A stretch of 64,000 nt of DNA from Diphasiastrum complanatum (taxonomy: Eukaryota > Streptophyta > Lycopodiopsida > Lycopodiales > Lycopodiaceae): the NCBI GenBank assembly GCA_029204225.1, contig CM055101.1, forward strand, positions 42,802,927-42,866,926, read 5' to 3'. The first letter of the stretch is position 1. The number at the start of each line of letters is the position of its first letter. Below are positions 1-10,481 of the stretch, piece by piece. The translations under genes and the position numbers were made by a program. The notes beneath the pieces are model-generated. The model was not told the origin of the DNA. It worked only from the letters and a program-made list of their open reading frames with translations, and made no database searches.

Positions 1-474
1 ATGATTGTGCTTACCCTCGATAAAATGACCTTCGGGTTGCAACATGTAAATGTCTTCTTCGATAACTCCATTGAGATATGATGTCTGTAACTACGTTTCT
101 ACTAGCAATTAATTCAACAATTGTCCACGTCTGGTTCTTGATAAGAGATGAATACTCTTTATCCATAGCTTCTTTCCAAAAATCTGAGTCAGACTAACTG
201 AGTTCCTCTTGGATAGACGTCGGTTCCTAAACTAGGTAGGCTGCAGACTCGTTAATATACCGATTGGGTGGTCTGCTAGTCCTTGAAGATCTTCTGGATA
301 ATTTAAGAAGTTGATCGTTTCTATCATGTTGTAGTTGTTGAACTGCAACATCATCATCTCCTGATCCACCATTCATTCGTTGTTCGTCTATAGTAGAAGA
401 GCTTGGACCTTCAATGGGAATAGTCGTCTGTGAAACTGGAAAGTTCAAAGCATCAGGAGAATCTGACAAGTCAG

Positions 475-1147
475 CTATATGAGGACTTCCCTTTTCTTTG
501 AGATCTTGAAACTGATCTTTGATGAAGATGACATCCCGGCTAGTGAATATCTTCGACTCGATGGGATCGAATAACTTGTAGGCTTGATCTGAAGTAGTGT
601 AGCTGATGAAAACACACTTGATACTCTGGAAGTCGAGCTTCTTCCTGAGATCACAAGGTATATGCGCAAAAGCAGTACATCCAAAAACTCGTAAGTTTGA
701 TAAAGAAGGTTTGGTACCTGTCCAAACTTCGAATGGTATTTTGTCTTAGAGGCCTTTAGTAGGACATCTGTTCTGAATATAGGTTGATGTTGAAACAGCT
801 TCAACCCAGAAGGACTTCAGAAGTGTCGCATGTGATAACATGCACTTTGCCGATTCAACTAAGGTTCTATTCTTTCTCTCAACAAGACCATTTGACTGAG
901 GAAAATAGGAAGTGATGTATTGTTGCTCAATGCCATTGTTAAGATAGTAGTCCTTGAATTCGTTAGAGATGTATTCTCCCCCGTTATTTGACCTCAGTGC
1001 TTTGATTTGTTTGCCAGTTTGATTCTCAGCATGCTCTTTGAATTGTCTGAATTTGATGAAAGCCTCTGATTTCTGTTTAATGAAGTAAACAATTGTTCTT
1101 CTGAAAAATTTGTCAATAAAAGTAATGAAGTACTTTGCATTTAGCAA
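475..1147 (-). pseudogene. Copia integrase core remnant
   Basis: This integrase catalytic core inserts element cDNA into chromosomes. Recognisable motifs are FITFIDKF (first acidic residue), IKALRSNNGGEY (Copia usually has LRSDNGGEF, so the second catalytic aspartate reads Asn), and SYFPQSNGLVERKNRTLVE with the glutamate region. The reading frame breaks at about 1147 and again near 746-804. Downstream sequence on the minus strand is the variable integrase-RT linker (227-469), ending in a RTSRPPNRYI-type segment. Confidence 0.85.
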
Positions 1148-1248
1148 TGAAGGAGTTCCTTACCAGAAGGATAGTCGAGATCAAGAACCATGGATTGTTT
1201 GGTCATGTTCAAAATAGATACATGATTCATGTGTCCTAAGCAATGATA

Positions 1249-1799
1249 CTATAGTAATGCTTTATTGTCTAGAACAGAGGTCTTCAAGGCTTGACTAGAC
1301 TTAAAATAATAGTGTGCCAGTCTATATAAGTAACCCTGCCCCTTGCCGAGTACAAGGATCTTATCACTCCTATCAATAATTTTGCATTGATCAAATTCAA
1401 ATTCTACCTTATGATCTAAATCTGTAATTCTACTCACTGATAACAGATTTGTAGAGAGTTTAGGAACATATAAAACCTTTGATAGTAATTTGAATTGATT
1501 ATGCTGGAATCGCAATCTTACAGTACCTTCACCTTCAATAGTGTGAGTATTGTTGTCACCAAGATGAACAAATTTCTTCGTGCTGTAGTGTAGGAGTTGA
1601 AGATCTCACGTTGATTGGTCATATGTTGAGTTGCTCTAGAATCCAAAAACCATGAATCATCCAAAAATGCACTTTGATATTTGATCGTGAATGCGCCTTC
1701 GTCCATTCGACCTGGGGGATGATGAGACTGTGTTTGCTTGTTGATCAGGTTGCTTGGTTGCGTTCTTCGCTTGGAGAATTCGGCAATCCTTGATCTCAT
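1249..1799 (-). pseudogene. Copia protease and gag-pre-integrase remnant
   Basis: The aspartic protease signature is visible as WFLDSRATQHMT, near 1620-1660. The family motif is DSGA, so the glycine next to the catalytic aspartate has become arginine, which should inactivate the protease. The following segment (1249-1515) carries the usual LLSVSRITDLDHKVEFE and GYLYRLAHYY pattern found between protease and integrase. The two parts are in different frames, so at least one indel separates them. Confidence 0.85.
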
Positions 1800-1800
1800 G

Positions 1801-2541
1801 GTTATTGTGCTTTCAATACCTGCAAAACATCTTCTTCTTCAAATGTGGATTCGATGATTGTTCTTGACCTTGAGTCTATTTTTGATTCGTTGCAACCTTC
1901 TTGGAGCTTTTCTGCTTATGTCGCTTCGAGTCTTTGTTGACAAATAGAGCGTAAGAGGAAGAAGTAGACAAAGTGTCTTGACTTCTTCTATTTTCTTCTT
2001 GCAACAACATAGTGATAACTCTAGTAAGAGTTAAATCTGAGTGTGTCGATATGATCATCACCTAGTTCTTATATGTAGAGGGCAATCTTGAAAGCAATGT
2101 CATAATTGCGTCTTGATCGTCTATGACTGATCCGACAATGGCCATCTGTTGTAAAAGATTCTTAAACTGGCTTATGTGCCTCTGAAGAGAATCACCAGTA
2201 GACATTTTGAATGTGAAGAATTTCCTTCGTAGATGTAACTTAGTAGTTATGTCCCTCGCGTCATATAGTGAGTTCAAAATTTTTCAAACATCTCTAAACG
2301 TTTTAGCTTCAGCTATGTGTCCAATTTGTGTATCTGATATATTGAGGATAATAAGCGGAAAAGCTTTACCATCCTTTGATTTCCACTTTGAGTCGTCATC
2401 TTCGGGTTTTACTTATGCACTTGTGACAACATCTCATAATTCATTGGCGATTAACAAGGTCTTCATCTTAAATTTTCACAAATGATAATTGGATCCATTC
2501 AGCTTGTCTACGATAAGACTAGCTTTACTTTGAGAATCCAT
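1801..2541 (-). pseudogene. Copia gag remnant (UBN2-type gag plus zinc knuckle)
   Basis: Copia gag packages element RNA in cytoplasmic particles. Read from the ATG at 2541, the frame has the typical beginning with LNGSNY, then a long helical stretch (LHLRRKFFTFKM ... HISQFKNLLQQM ... LLSRLPSTYKN). A zinc-knuckle-like C-x2-C-x4-H-x4-C follows near 1820-1850, but its second cysteine codon is a stop. In-frame TGA codons at 2476-2478, 2434-2436 and 2284-2286 sit where this gag family normally has tryptophan. A TAA is also present near 2413. Family assignment is secure; function is lost. Confidence 0.85.
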
Positions 2542-2604
2542 CTGAAACTTAGTCTATCGATTGTATCGATGACGCTAAGATGTAGTAATTCCAACAATAA
2601 GAAA

Positions 2605-3697
2605 TCAATTCTCACTCTAGGTTGAATGCTTTCTTGAACTCTATAAGATTTGTTGTAAGTTCTTATGATCCTTCTTTATACTTAAGATTCAATGACGGTA
2701 AAATCATCATTCTCAATTTGTATGTAGATGACATTATCCTTAGTGGAAATGACCATGTTGGTATACAAGAAGTGAAAGTAGCATTGTCTAAAGAGTTTAA
2801 GATGGTGGATCTTGGTAATCTTCATTTCATATTAGAAATAGAAGTATTAAGAAGCAAAGATTTGAGTTTCATTTGTCAATCCAAATATGCTTCTTCTATT
2901 TTAGAAAAGTTTGAAATGAAAGATTGTAAAGGAGTAGAAACTCCTATGGAGCAAAAAAAATCTCTAATAGTGATGATGAAGCATCCTTTGAGGACATCGC
3001 ACTATATAGAAGACTTGTAGGCTCCCTAATCTATCTTACTATTGCTAGACCTGATCTAAGCTATAGTGTGGGTAAACTAAGCCAATCTATGCAAAATCCA
3101 TTGGTTTGTCATTGGAAAAATGCAAAAAGGGTGTTGAGGTACATCTCGGCCACCAAGAACTTTGGCATTTTGTATGATGGATCTAATCATGCCTTGAGGG
3201 CATATTCGATGCTGATTTTGCAAGTGATAAAGTGGATAGGAGGTCCGCAAGTGCTTTTGTTACCTTTCTTTGCAATGGCATAGTGTCTTGGCTTTTCAAA
3301 AAGTAAGACACAATTTCTCTATCTTCAACCGAGTCGAAATACAAGGCATTAACATCAACAACCAAGGAAATCTTATGGTTGAAGAGGCTTTTGGTGGAAT
3401 TGCAAGCCATGGAGGCCGAGGAGCAGCCAATTATATATTGTGACAACCAATCAAACCAAGCATTAGCAACCAATCCCACATTCCATGCAAGGAGCAAGCA
3501 CATAGAGATTGCTCACCATTTTGGGAGGGAAAAGGTTCAAGGATAGGAGATCAAGCTACATCATGTATCTTCTTCAGATTGCCTAGCTTATGTACTCACT
3601 TAAGCCTTGCCAAAGGCTTCATTTATCAAGTTAAGGTCAGCTTTAGGAGTTGTAGATAGATGTACCATAGATGTATCATGTAAAATTTGAGGGGGAG
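2605..3697 (+). pseudogene. Copia RT C-terminus and RNase H remnant
   Basis: The segment opens inside the RT palm (SSYDPSLYL ... LNLYVDDIILSGND), so the YVDD catalytic box is intact. It then passes through the thumb (FEMKDCKGVETPM, a SLIYLT-type segment, KRVLRYISATKNFGILY) to RNase H (IYCDNQSNQALATNPTFHARSKHIEIAHH). Frames switch near 3000, 3060 and 3300, so it is a pseudogene. It belongs to the same family as the element whose RT lies at 44947-45960; the two share most motifs. A polypurine tract (GAGGGGGAG) at 3689-3697 marks the 3' end of the internal region. The 5' end abuts the minus-strand Copia at about 2605. Confidence 0.88.
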
Positions 3698-4045
3698 TGT
3701 TAGAATTTAGCAATTTTCACATGGTGATTGGAGCTACCTCAAACTCCATAAATATGTGTAGCTCTCCTCACAATCAATGATGAAGAACCACATCTAGGGG
3801 ATCCACACGTGTGAGGACTTGTCCACACGTGTGAAATGACACTTGTAGTATTTAGATTCATTTTATTTAGCTTTCATTTGAGTCAAATATGACATCTCCT
3901 AAATTATAGGAGTTAGGTCCCAGATTGTAGGAATCTAGAAGGTCAACACAAACAACCAATGGATGATGTGGCAAATTAGATAGATCTTATCCAAAGTGGA
4001 TATGGATAAGTACAATGAGCTGTCCCACACGTGTTGGATGCAGCT
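3698..4045 (+). repeat. Truncated Copia 3' LTR with G-box palindromes
   Basis: It begins with TGTTAG directly after the polypurine tract. It contains two CACACGTGTG palindromes (3804-3813, 3824-3833) and a third imperfect one near 4026. The stretch ...AACCAATGGATGATGTGGCA near 3955-3972 resembles the LTR at 45973 onward. The far end is lost where a Gypsy fragment begins at about 4045, so the terminal CA is not seen. Confidence 0.7.
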
Positions 4046-4307
4046 TAGAGAGAACTAGCTGAAGCTCGTGAGTCTTCACAAAAATTAACGAAGGAAATCC
4101 AGGAACAAAGAAAGAAGAAATATGAGTCATATAAAAAAATGTGATCTTAAAACTGACGATTATGCGCTGATTTATGACAGTCGCCATCAAAAGTTCCCAG
4201 AAAAACTCCATATGCGATGGCTTGGACCTTTTAAAGTCATAAAGGTGTTTGACAATGGTTCTGTGCAACTTCAATCACTTGAAGAGGAACTGTTACCTAT
4301 GTATTAA
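4045..4307 (+). pseudogene. Ty3/Gypsy integrase C-terminal tail
   Basis: The segment RELAEARESSQKLTKEIQ followed by YALIYDSRHQKFPEKLHMRW and LGPFKVIKVFDNGSVQL matches the C-terminal domain of Gypsy-type integrases (the GPF/Y module). This module contacts DNA and chromatin during integration. A frameshift lies near 4130 and the reading frame ends at the stop near 4305. Only this tail remains; no RT or core integrase from this copy lies upstream. Confidence 0.8.
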
Positions 4308-4410
4308 CGGGTCCAGACTAAAAAAATATTACCTTTGATCAGAATTTTATTTTTATTTTTATTTTTATTATTTTCTAGTATTTTTCTAATAATGTTCGCG
4401 ACTTTTTTTT

Positions 4411-4790
4411 TCTTTTCTAGAAAATCTTCTAGAAATTTTCGTAAACTTTTCCACCACTGTTCAACATTTGTTCAAACTGTTTCGTGAATTTTTCAAGAAT
4501 TTTTCTTGTCTTCTCTCAAATCTTTTAAGTTATTTTTCAAAGACACTCTAACTGTGAACTGAAACTTGTCATTTTTTTTTTCTTTCGAGAATTTTTCTAG
4601 CATTTTTTTTCTCTAGTTTTTTTTTTTTGAGAAATTTTCTAGGATGACGCTTAACATTTTTGAGAATTTTTTGTGAAGTTCTTTATCATTTTCTAGAATC
4701 TCTCAAGAATGTTTCGCAAAACATTCTAGAAACTTTCTAGTATCCTTCGAGAATCTCTCAACCTACCTTTTCGATAATCTTTCGAGAATC
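4411..4790 (+). promoter_or_regulatory. Cluster of heat-shock-element-like TTCnnGAA sites
   Basis: Nine exact TTCnnGAA sites lie in about 375 bp, at 4415, 4427, 4481, 4492, 4584, 4691, 4724, 4746 and 4781, mostly TTCTAGAA or TTCGAGAA. TTCnnGAA is the core of the heat-shock factor site. The stretch is T-rich, follows the Gypsy integrase tail, and has two further ACGT-core sites just downstream (CCACGTG at 4831, CACACGTGTGT at 4850). The motif content is seen directly; HSF binding and promoter activity are inference. Confidence 0.5.
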
Positions 4791-4919
4791 TATCTACCTA
4801 CTTTTTACATCCCTCTATTAAAGATGATGGCCACGTGATCAGCATTATTCACACGTGTGTACGCTCACATATCAAAACCGATCTTCAAACCTTAATAAAG
4901 AAAGCTAATTTTTTAAAAT

Positions 4920-5560
4920 AGATCAATAAGACGATTGAGGCCAAGTTTGATAATTATCAGACTCAAAATGATTCTTTAAAGCAGCAACTGACAACTGCAA
5001 ATCAACATAATGTCACGCTTCAGAAACATTTCCAAGAGGAGCGAATGAGAAGATTGAAGGCAGAAGCTGCGCTCTCTCTGTATGCACCAATGTAGGGTCC
5101 ATTACAGTCGACCTCACGAAGCTAAACTAGCTCCAAGATCAGATGCTCGACAATTTTCGAGTTGAGTTCCTGCAACCACTCAAGGATTCAAAGGCTCTTG
5201 TCGAGGAAGAATTGGCGGAGCTAAGGGAGTTTTTGAGTGAAGCTACCCCATCTTGCAGCGGACCAGATGCACACGACGAGTACCTTACTCAGAATTGATG
5301 ACCTTACACAACAAATTCCATCTGTGCCTGCCTGCACCGGAGCTTCAGACCATCCCGAGTATCTAGAAGCAGTCGCAAAGATTGACAAGCTCGAACAGGA
5401 GCTGTCAGATCTCCAACAACAAATGGAAGATCAGAAGCTGGCTGTTGAGTTGCAAACTCAGGACTTGGCAACTGCATCTACACAGCCAAAGCGAATGTGG
5501 CGGAATCAGTCGAAGGTATGTGCTGACAGATTCTGTGCATTTGCTGAACGCTTTTGAAAA
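4920..5560 (+). pseudogene. Coiled-coil protein remnant
   Basis: Frames here encode heptad-rich helices: NDSLKQQLTTANQHNVTLQK at about 4965-5025 and KIDKLEQELSDLQQQMEDQK at 5380-5440. They are interrupted by stops near 5092 and 5297 and by frame changes. The position after a Gypsy integrase tail and the coiled-coil content recall the better preserved coiled-coil frame at 32.8-34.1 kb, but I see no convincing sequence match between them. It could be a retroelement-borne gene or a captured host gene fragment. Confidence 0.4.
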
Positions 5561-6348
5561 TGGTGTCCACCTGCTTTTAACACTGAATTACAATGGCATA
5601 TGGATTATATGATGCTACCAGGTGCAAGAGGCATCGCCTTCGACGATTGGAAGTGACCATGGGAGAAGCAAGACTTTCTCTGGTTATGGGCCCAGCTTTC
5701 TATCGAGCAGAAAGGATGTCTCTGCTGGGGCATAATCTAGGGTAAGTTTAAAGTCCTACCTTTCGGGTCAGCAGAGCTATACATAGGCTCTTCGGCTATG
5801 TATGCTCTCGAATACATTCGCATCAATGAACTTCAATTTTTGCAGAACGAAGACAATAAGCGACATTTTTGGAAGCGAAGGTCGCAACTCCCTGATCGCA
5901 ACCCACCCCGGGCACCAACCTCATTCGCCACCCAGCTCCCTCCAGTCTTCGCATCAAGACGATGCTTTCAGCTGCGGATGGTTTTCCATCTGGAATGGTA
6001 AATCATTCTTGGATTGGTATATGGTGCAACCTCCAAATGCTAATATCCGTGAGGTAAATTTCTCAACTTTCGGTATCTTGATAATATTATGATAATTTTG
6101 TGTATTTATATTTTTTTAGACATTAGCTAATACATACATACACTCGATGTTTTAAATTGCAGTTCCAATGTCATGAGTATCAACAAATGCTATTCATCAG
6201 CACCGACACGAAATGTTGAAAATCTTACTATCGTCTGCAAGGCCCTACAAGCATAAAGGTGCCACAGATGAAGCTGACAGGGGTTCTATGGATAACGAAG
6301 TTGCAGTGCTTGAGGATCTACCTCAAGCACCTATGATTGGAATGTAAA
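5560..6348 (+). pseudogene. Possible intron-containing host gene remnant
   Basis: Serine-rich coding-like stretches are separated by good splice consensus: donor GGTAAGT near 5740 with acceptor TTTTTGCAG ending at about 5844, and donor GAGGTAAAT near 6053 with acceptor TTAAATTGCAG ending at about 6162. Translated pieces include TFSGYGPSFLSSRKD, FGSEGRNSLIATHPGHQP and AFSCGWFSIWNGKSFLDWY. A last piece contains KILLSSARPYKHKGATDEAD and ends with a stop near 6348. A stop occurs before the first intron. I do not recognise the family; it looks like the 3' end of a plant gene, possibly dead. Confidence 0.35.
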
Positions 6349-6354
6349 TATTGA

Positions 6355-6800
6355 AATATAAGTTCCGACAAATACATAGAAATATATCATCACATGATGA
6401 TGCATAGAACAACAGATAGACAAACAAAAAGTGGGCTATTATTGAAAGCCACAAATATATTTATATTTCAATTTTAAAAACAATGTACATTTTTCAAAAT
6501 ACTGAATACTAATTGTTTGATGAAATCTTAAAGTCATTTGAGACTGCTTTGTATTTTTTTTTGAAAGGTAAATTGTTGTTGCACGTCTACCATCCCAATG
6601 TTTATGCGGTTTTGACAATTTATACGCTTCTATTTAAATCCTTGCACTATATGCAATTTTCTTGTCTTGGTCTTATCTGTACATCAAAGAAACTTGTTAA
6701 ACGATATCAATATTGAGATTATTTTAAATGAAATCTTGCAATACCGAAAACACTGGAATAAGTCTAAATAAAATCATTGAAAGTCATTTCAAATGTGTAT
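6355..6800. other. AT-rich stretch, nothing recognised
   Basis: AT-rich sequence with only short chance reading frames. I see no repeat, RNA gene or conserved motif. Confidence 0.5.
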
Positions 6801-6803
6801 GTA

Positions 6804-7960
6804 TTAAAGAAAACACACATACATCTCTAATCGAATGTGATCGAGTGTCCAATCTTCCTTCACCTCAATTGTTGTAATAGTAAAATCATTTTGCTTCACT
6901 TGGATTTCTATTTGATCTTGATGATTCACTGTAAAATCCTGATCCAATGCTTTCCATTCATTGCCAACTTTGGACCATCTTCTATAATGAAATGTTAAAG
7001 AAAGCACTTGTTTTTCTATAAGATAGCTAAATTTCATTGACGGTCTATTAACTATGCACTCAATATGAATATTACATTCAACAAAAAAATCTACAAACAT
7101 TGCAAAAGGCCGAAACCAGTGTAATCTATTGTTTTTTGAACCTATGCTACATTTCATACAGTTTTGAATGTCCATAAAAAACCTTGATCGAAAGCTCTCT
7201 GCTATGGTGGAATCCATTCTTCGCTTGAGAAAGAGGGTAATGATATCGCCTCTAATCTTCTACCTAAACTAGACGCTGTATAAAATAAATCATAGACGAA
7301 AATACAAGAATCCAAAAGTGATCTCGTGGAGCAATTCTTGTATTACAGAAGACCAATATCATAATGAATAACGTCCATGATGTCGACAAGGGATTGTATA
7401 TGTTGCCATTCGATTATGCTTGATGGATACAAATCTGCACAAACCCATAAAATTATATATCATTTAAATACTTAGATACACGTCTAATGATTGATGCAAA
7501 GCTCAAAGCAAAAAATTCTCCAAAATTTACAATTGCATTTGAGTCTGTCATTTGAACTTACGCCTTCCACTCTACTTTCCTTATGCATGTAGACATGTTG
7601 AACCAAGACCTCTGAAATGGATCGACCACTAGGTGAAACTTTGAAATCTAAAATTCTACCTTTCCAAAAGCTTTTATAATCCATATTTGATTTTCTCTTT
7701 TTACCAAAAACACCTCTTGATGAGAGATTCATGAGAACCCATTGAAATTTTCTATAGATACGTGGTATCCAAGAGCCATAAGAGTCTTTTTCATTACAAA
7801 CAATAACTGAGACAATATTGCTTTGTGGTCTACAGCTTTCCAAGGCCATTGCAAAGCTAAAAGAAGATGAACAATAGAGTCTGAAACAAAATGCAGATGA
7901 ATCAGTATGAAATTAAAAAACCAAATTTGTAAAAAATGTTGGCGGTTTTTCATAAATTAT
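6804..7960 (-). pseudogene. Unrecognised gene remnant, minus strand
   Basis: Three coding-like blocks lie in order on the minus strand. One is at about 7560-7860 and includes SNIVSVIVCNEKDSYGSW and GVFGKKRKSNMDYKSFWKGR. One is at about 7250-7440, after an acceptor-like TTTGTGCAG, and includes SIIEWQHIQSLVDIMDVIHY and DLFYTASSLGRRLEA. One is at 6804-7217 and includes RLHWFRPFAMFVDFF and VKEDWTLDHIRLEM. The amino-acid texture looks like real protein, but frames shift inside the blocks and a stop lies in the middle one. Acceptor-like sites fit an intron-exon gene now decaying. Family not recognised. Confidence 0.35.
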
Positions 7961-8390
7961 ATATGTTACTCTAACTATGGTTAGATCAAAATAGACCTAC
8001 TTTAACCACAAGTGTTAGGTCTCAGGCAGTCAGGAAGCTCACGGGCAGCAAATACGGTCCAATCACAAGTCAAGATCCTGCCCGACGGGAGTTTTGAATT
8101 GTATAAAAATATGACCGAAAAGTTTCAAAAAAAATTTGACCGACAAACAACATTACGGTCTTTCACGTGTAAATATATAACTAGGCCAAGTGTACATTGA
8201 ATAGTTGAAAAGTAAAAAACAGCATCTTGACAAAAGGCCCTTTTGGTGCTCGAAACTCCTCTAATCCATAGGGTCGTATTTAATTCAGAACTGATTTTGT
8301 AAGCAATCCACAATAGGACTATAATATTCTTTTGCACCAAAAAAAAACTATAGTTCTGCAAAATATATGTCAATTGATTGACAACATTCA
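7961..8390. other. No feature recognised
   Basis: AT-rich sequence with short chance frames only. Confidence 0.5.
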
Positions 8391-8394
8391 CTTT

Positions 8395-8456
8395 GATTTC
8401 CAACATGCATCTATTCTGAATTTAGATTTCCAACATGCATCTGTTCTGAGTTCAAA
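8395..8456. repeat. Two-copy tandem repeat (about 30 bp)
   Basis: GATTTCCAACATGCATCTRT occurs twice in tandem, followed by a third partial AAATTTCCAGCA. No function is apparent. Confidence 0.7.
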
Positions 8457-8459
8457 TTT

Positions 8460-9230
8460 CCAGCACAAAATTCAAATGAATAACTATTAACAAGTAAAAA
8501 AAGTGAAGTACATCATTGTCGATAACTAGGTGACCTCCATAGGGAATTTTCTCTGAATATGCTCAAAGAAGAAAATTTTAAGCACAAACTCTTGTATGTT
8601 TCAACATAATCATGTGACATCTAAATGAACCAAAGATGAATAGTTGTTTTTTATTGACATATATTAGAAAAAAATAATGGGATTGAAAATATCACAACAT
8701 TGAAAATATCTATTAAAAAATGTAATAAACACACCAAGATAGCTTCGAAATTCAATTGAGTAACTTCTCTCTATGCTCAACCTAACATTGAAAAAGCACT
8801 TATATAGAATCGAATAGAAAACAATGTCAACAATAATTATAAGCTCTTTCATATATCTTACTATCGACCAAAAACATTAAGGATTTCAAGGCACTCTCAA
8901 AATACTAATACTTATAGGGCTAGGTTTATTGTTAGGGTTAGTTTTGGGTCCTAGGTACACCCATGCGGGCTCCTTTGGGCCAACCAAGGTGCGAGCCCAT
9001 GTCACACATTCTCATAAGCCTTGTTTTGGGAGCTAATTCTTGCTAAAAAAAATATTTAAGATCGATCACCAACGCATAACACACTTCATTTATTTGAGCG
9101 AAAAGATTCTTGGCTACCACCTTATCCATTGCATCGTGCACAACATTTTTTTTTATCACTTAGCACTATGTATCGTACTCTACTTTTTTTTGTTTTAACT
9201 TCATTATTTAAAGCACTAGGATTCGCAACT
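8460..9230. other. AT-rich intergenic stretch
   Basis: No coding, RNA or repeat signal that I can support. Confidence 0.5.
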
Positions 9231-9238
9231 ATTTTTTC

Positions 9239-9427
9239 GTTATGCTTAGCATAGCAAAATTTCTTTGGGCTAAGCATTAAAAAACATCTCGCAAATTTTT
9301 CTACTATGCTAAACGTAGTTTGTTATGTTGAGCAATATAAACACCCCATCGAACACTCAGTTGCTTTTTGCTATGCTCAACATAGCAAAGTGGTTAAGCA
9401 AGTCGTTTTTGCTATGCTTAGCATAGC
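9239..9427. repeat. Cluster of GCTATGCTTAGCATAGC palindromes
   Basis: Near-identical short inverted repeats with a 3-bp centre occur at 9239-9255, 9303-9319 (degenerate), 9370-9386 and 9411-9427. Flanking T and A runs extend the stems to about 11 bp. The last copy is a perfect hairpin; the third differs only in the loop (CTCAAC). They lie just beyond a minus-strand Copia gag fragment. Confidence 0.65.
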
Positions 9428-9489
9428 AAAACTTTTGAATGACATGTTGCTATACGTGGTCATAGTTTTTGTAAAATTTATCATCACTC

Positions 9490-9856
9490 CCACTTCGTGA
9501 TATAGGTTCTGCAAAGTCTTTCAGACTTCTGTGGGTGTCTTCACGTCTCTGACCTGTGCACTGGCAATATCTCCCAGAGATCGGCAAATGATCGAGAGAG
9601 CATGCTTCATTCTCTCCTTGAACGATCTCCTTCTCTCCACTATGTTAAGCGACGTTTCTCCTCCGATGATCGTCTTTGTCTCTATGTCTGAAACAAGATC
9701 CCAGATCCCCTTCTCGTCTAGGATCAACTGTATTTTCCACAACCATACATCGTAGTTTTCATCTTCTAGTTTCTCGATCTGTCTCGCTTCCCACATATGA
9801 GCCATCCTTGTTGATTCCTTTACTGCTTGATACTGTGGATATTTTTTTATGTTCAA
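9490..9856 (-). pseudogene. Copia gag N-terminal fragment
   Basis: The fragment contains KLEDENYDVWLWKIQLILDE and IWDLVSDIE, the usual N-terminal pattern of Copia gag, then MKHALSIICRSLGD and RDVKTPTEV. The stop at 9521-9523 is a TGA at the place where the family has Trp (EV-W-KTLQNLYH), and the frame remains gag-like just beyond it. No other part of this element is nearby, so it is an orphan piece. Confidence 0.75.
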
Positions 9857-9979
9857 TATAACATATCATTAAAAAAATTGTTTTTTTAAGGTTAAAAAGA
9901 AAAATAGAATGTTAATAATTTAAGATTCTTTAATGTCTTTACACTTGATTTTTAACTAAAAACTTATTATAAAACATAT

Positions 9980-9982
<3 letters not shown>

Positions 9983-10041
<59 letters not shown>
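9983..10041. repeat. (CT)n microsatellite
   Basis: About 59 bp of uninterrupted TC repeat, with a second short CT run at 10075-10091. Confidence 0.98.
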
Positions 10042-10052
<11 letters not shown>

Positions 10053-10364
10053 CGAAAAGCATTCATACTGGTCCCTCTCTCTCTCTCTCTCCATCTCTTA
10101 TGGAACTTTTGCTGGGATTGGAAGCTCTACTGAAGATCGCTGATCATCGCCACTCCTATATAGATGAGTAAACGAAACATTAGATCTAATGCTACTACAC
10201 ATTTGCTAGCCAGCTGCCACGAGCTCACGAGCCAGTTTACGTGTACTGACATTTATAATTTTGGATTTTGTACTTCTGTATTGCAGCTATCAGCTTGTTG
10301 TAACTTGTACCGTGTCAAGGCCGGGGTTTCACTTTGTTGGTTGTTTTGATTAATTGTTTCTGTC

Positions 10365-10481
10365 CCAATTACAATTGAAGATTTGGAAGATGTTCACAAG
10401 TTGACAAGTTCAAAAAGACATATCCAATTACAATTGAAGATTTGGAAGATGTTCACAGTTGACAAGTTCGAAAATACATAT
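10365..10481. repeat. Two-copy 59-bp tandem duplication
   Basis: Units start at 10365 and 10424, both reading CCAATTACAATTGAAGATTT and onward, and differ at only a few bases. The duplication is recent; no coding content. Confidence 0.85.

Larger units (their letters stand above)
1..2600 (-). mobile_element. Degraded Ty1/Copia element (gag to RT), minus strand
   Basis: Read on the minus strand the order is gag, zinc knuckle, protease, gag-pre-integrase, integrase and the start of RT, which is the Copia order (integrase before RT). The gag start ATG lies at 2539-2541. The window edge cuts the RT. Just inside the edge (about 1-140) there is an RT block with a YMLQPEG-like motif, and the stretch between the integrase linker and this block has been deleted. 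Several stops and frameshifts break every domain, so the copy cannot be autonomous. Its 5' leader is cut at about 2600, where an oppositely oriented Copia fragment starts. No LTR for this copy is visible in the window. Confidence 0.9.
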
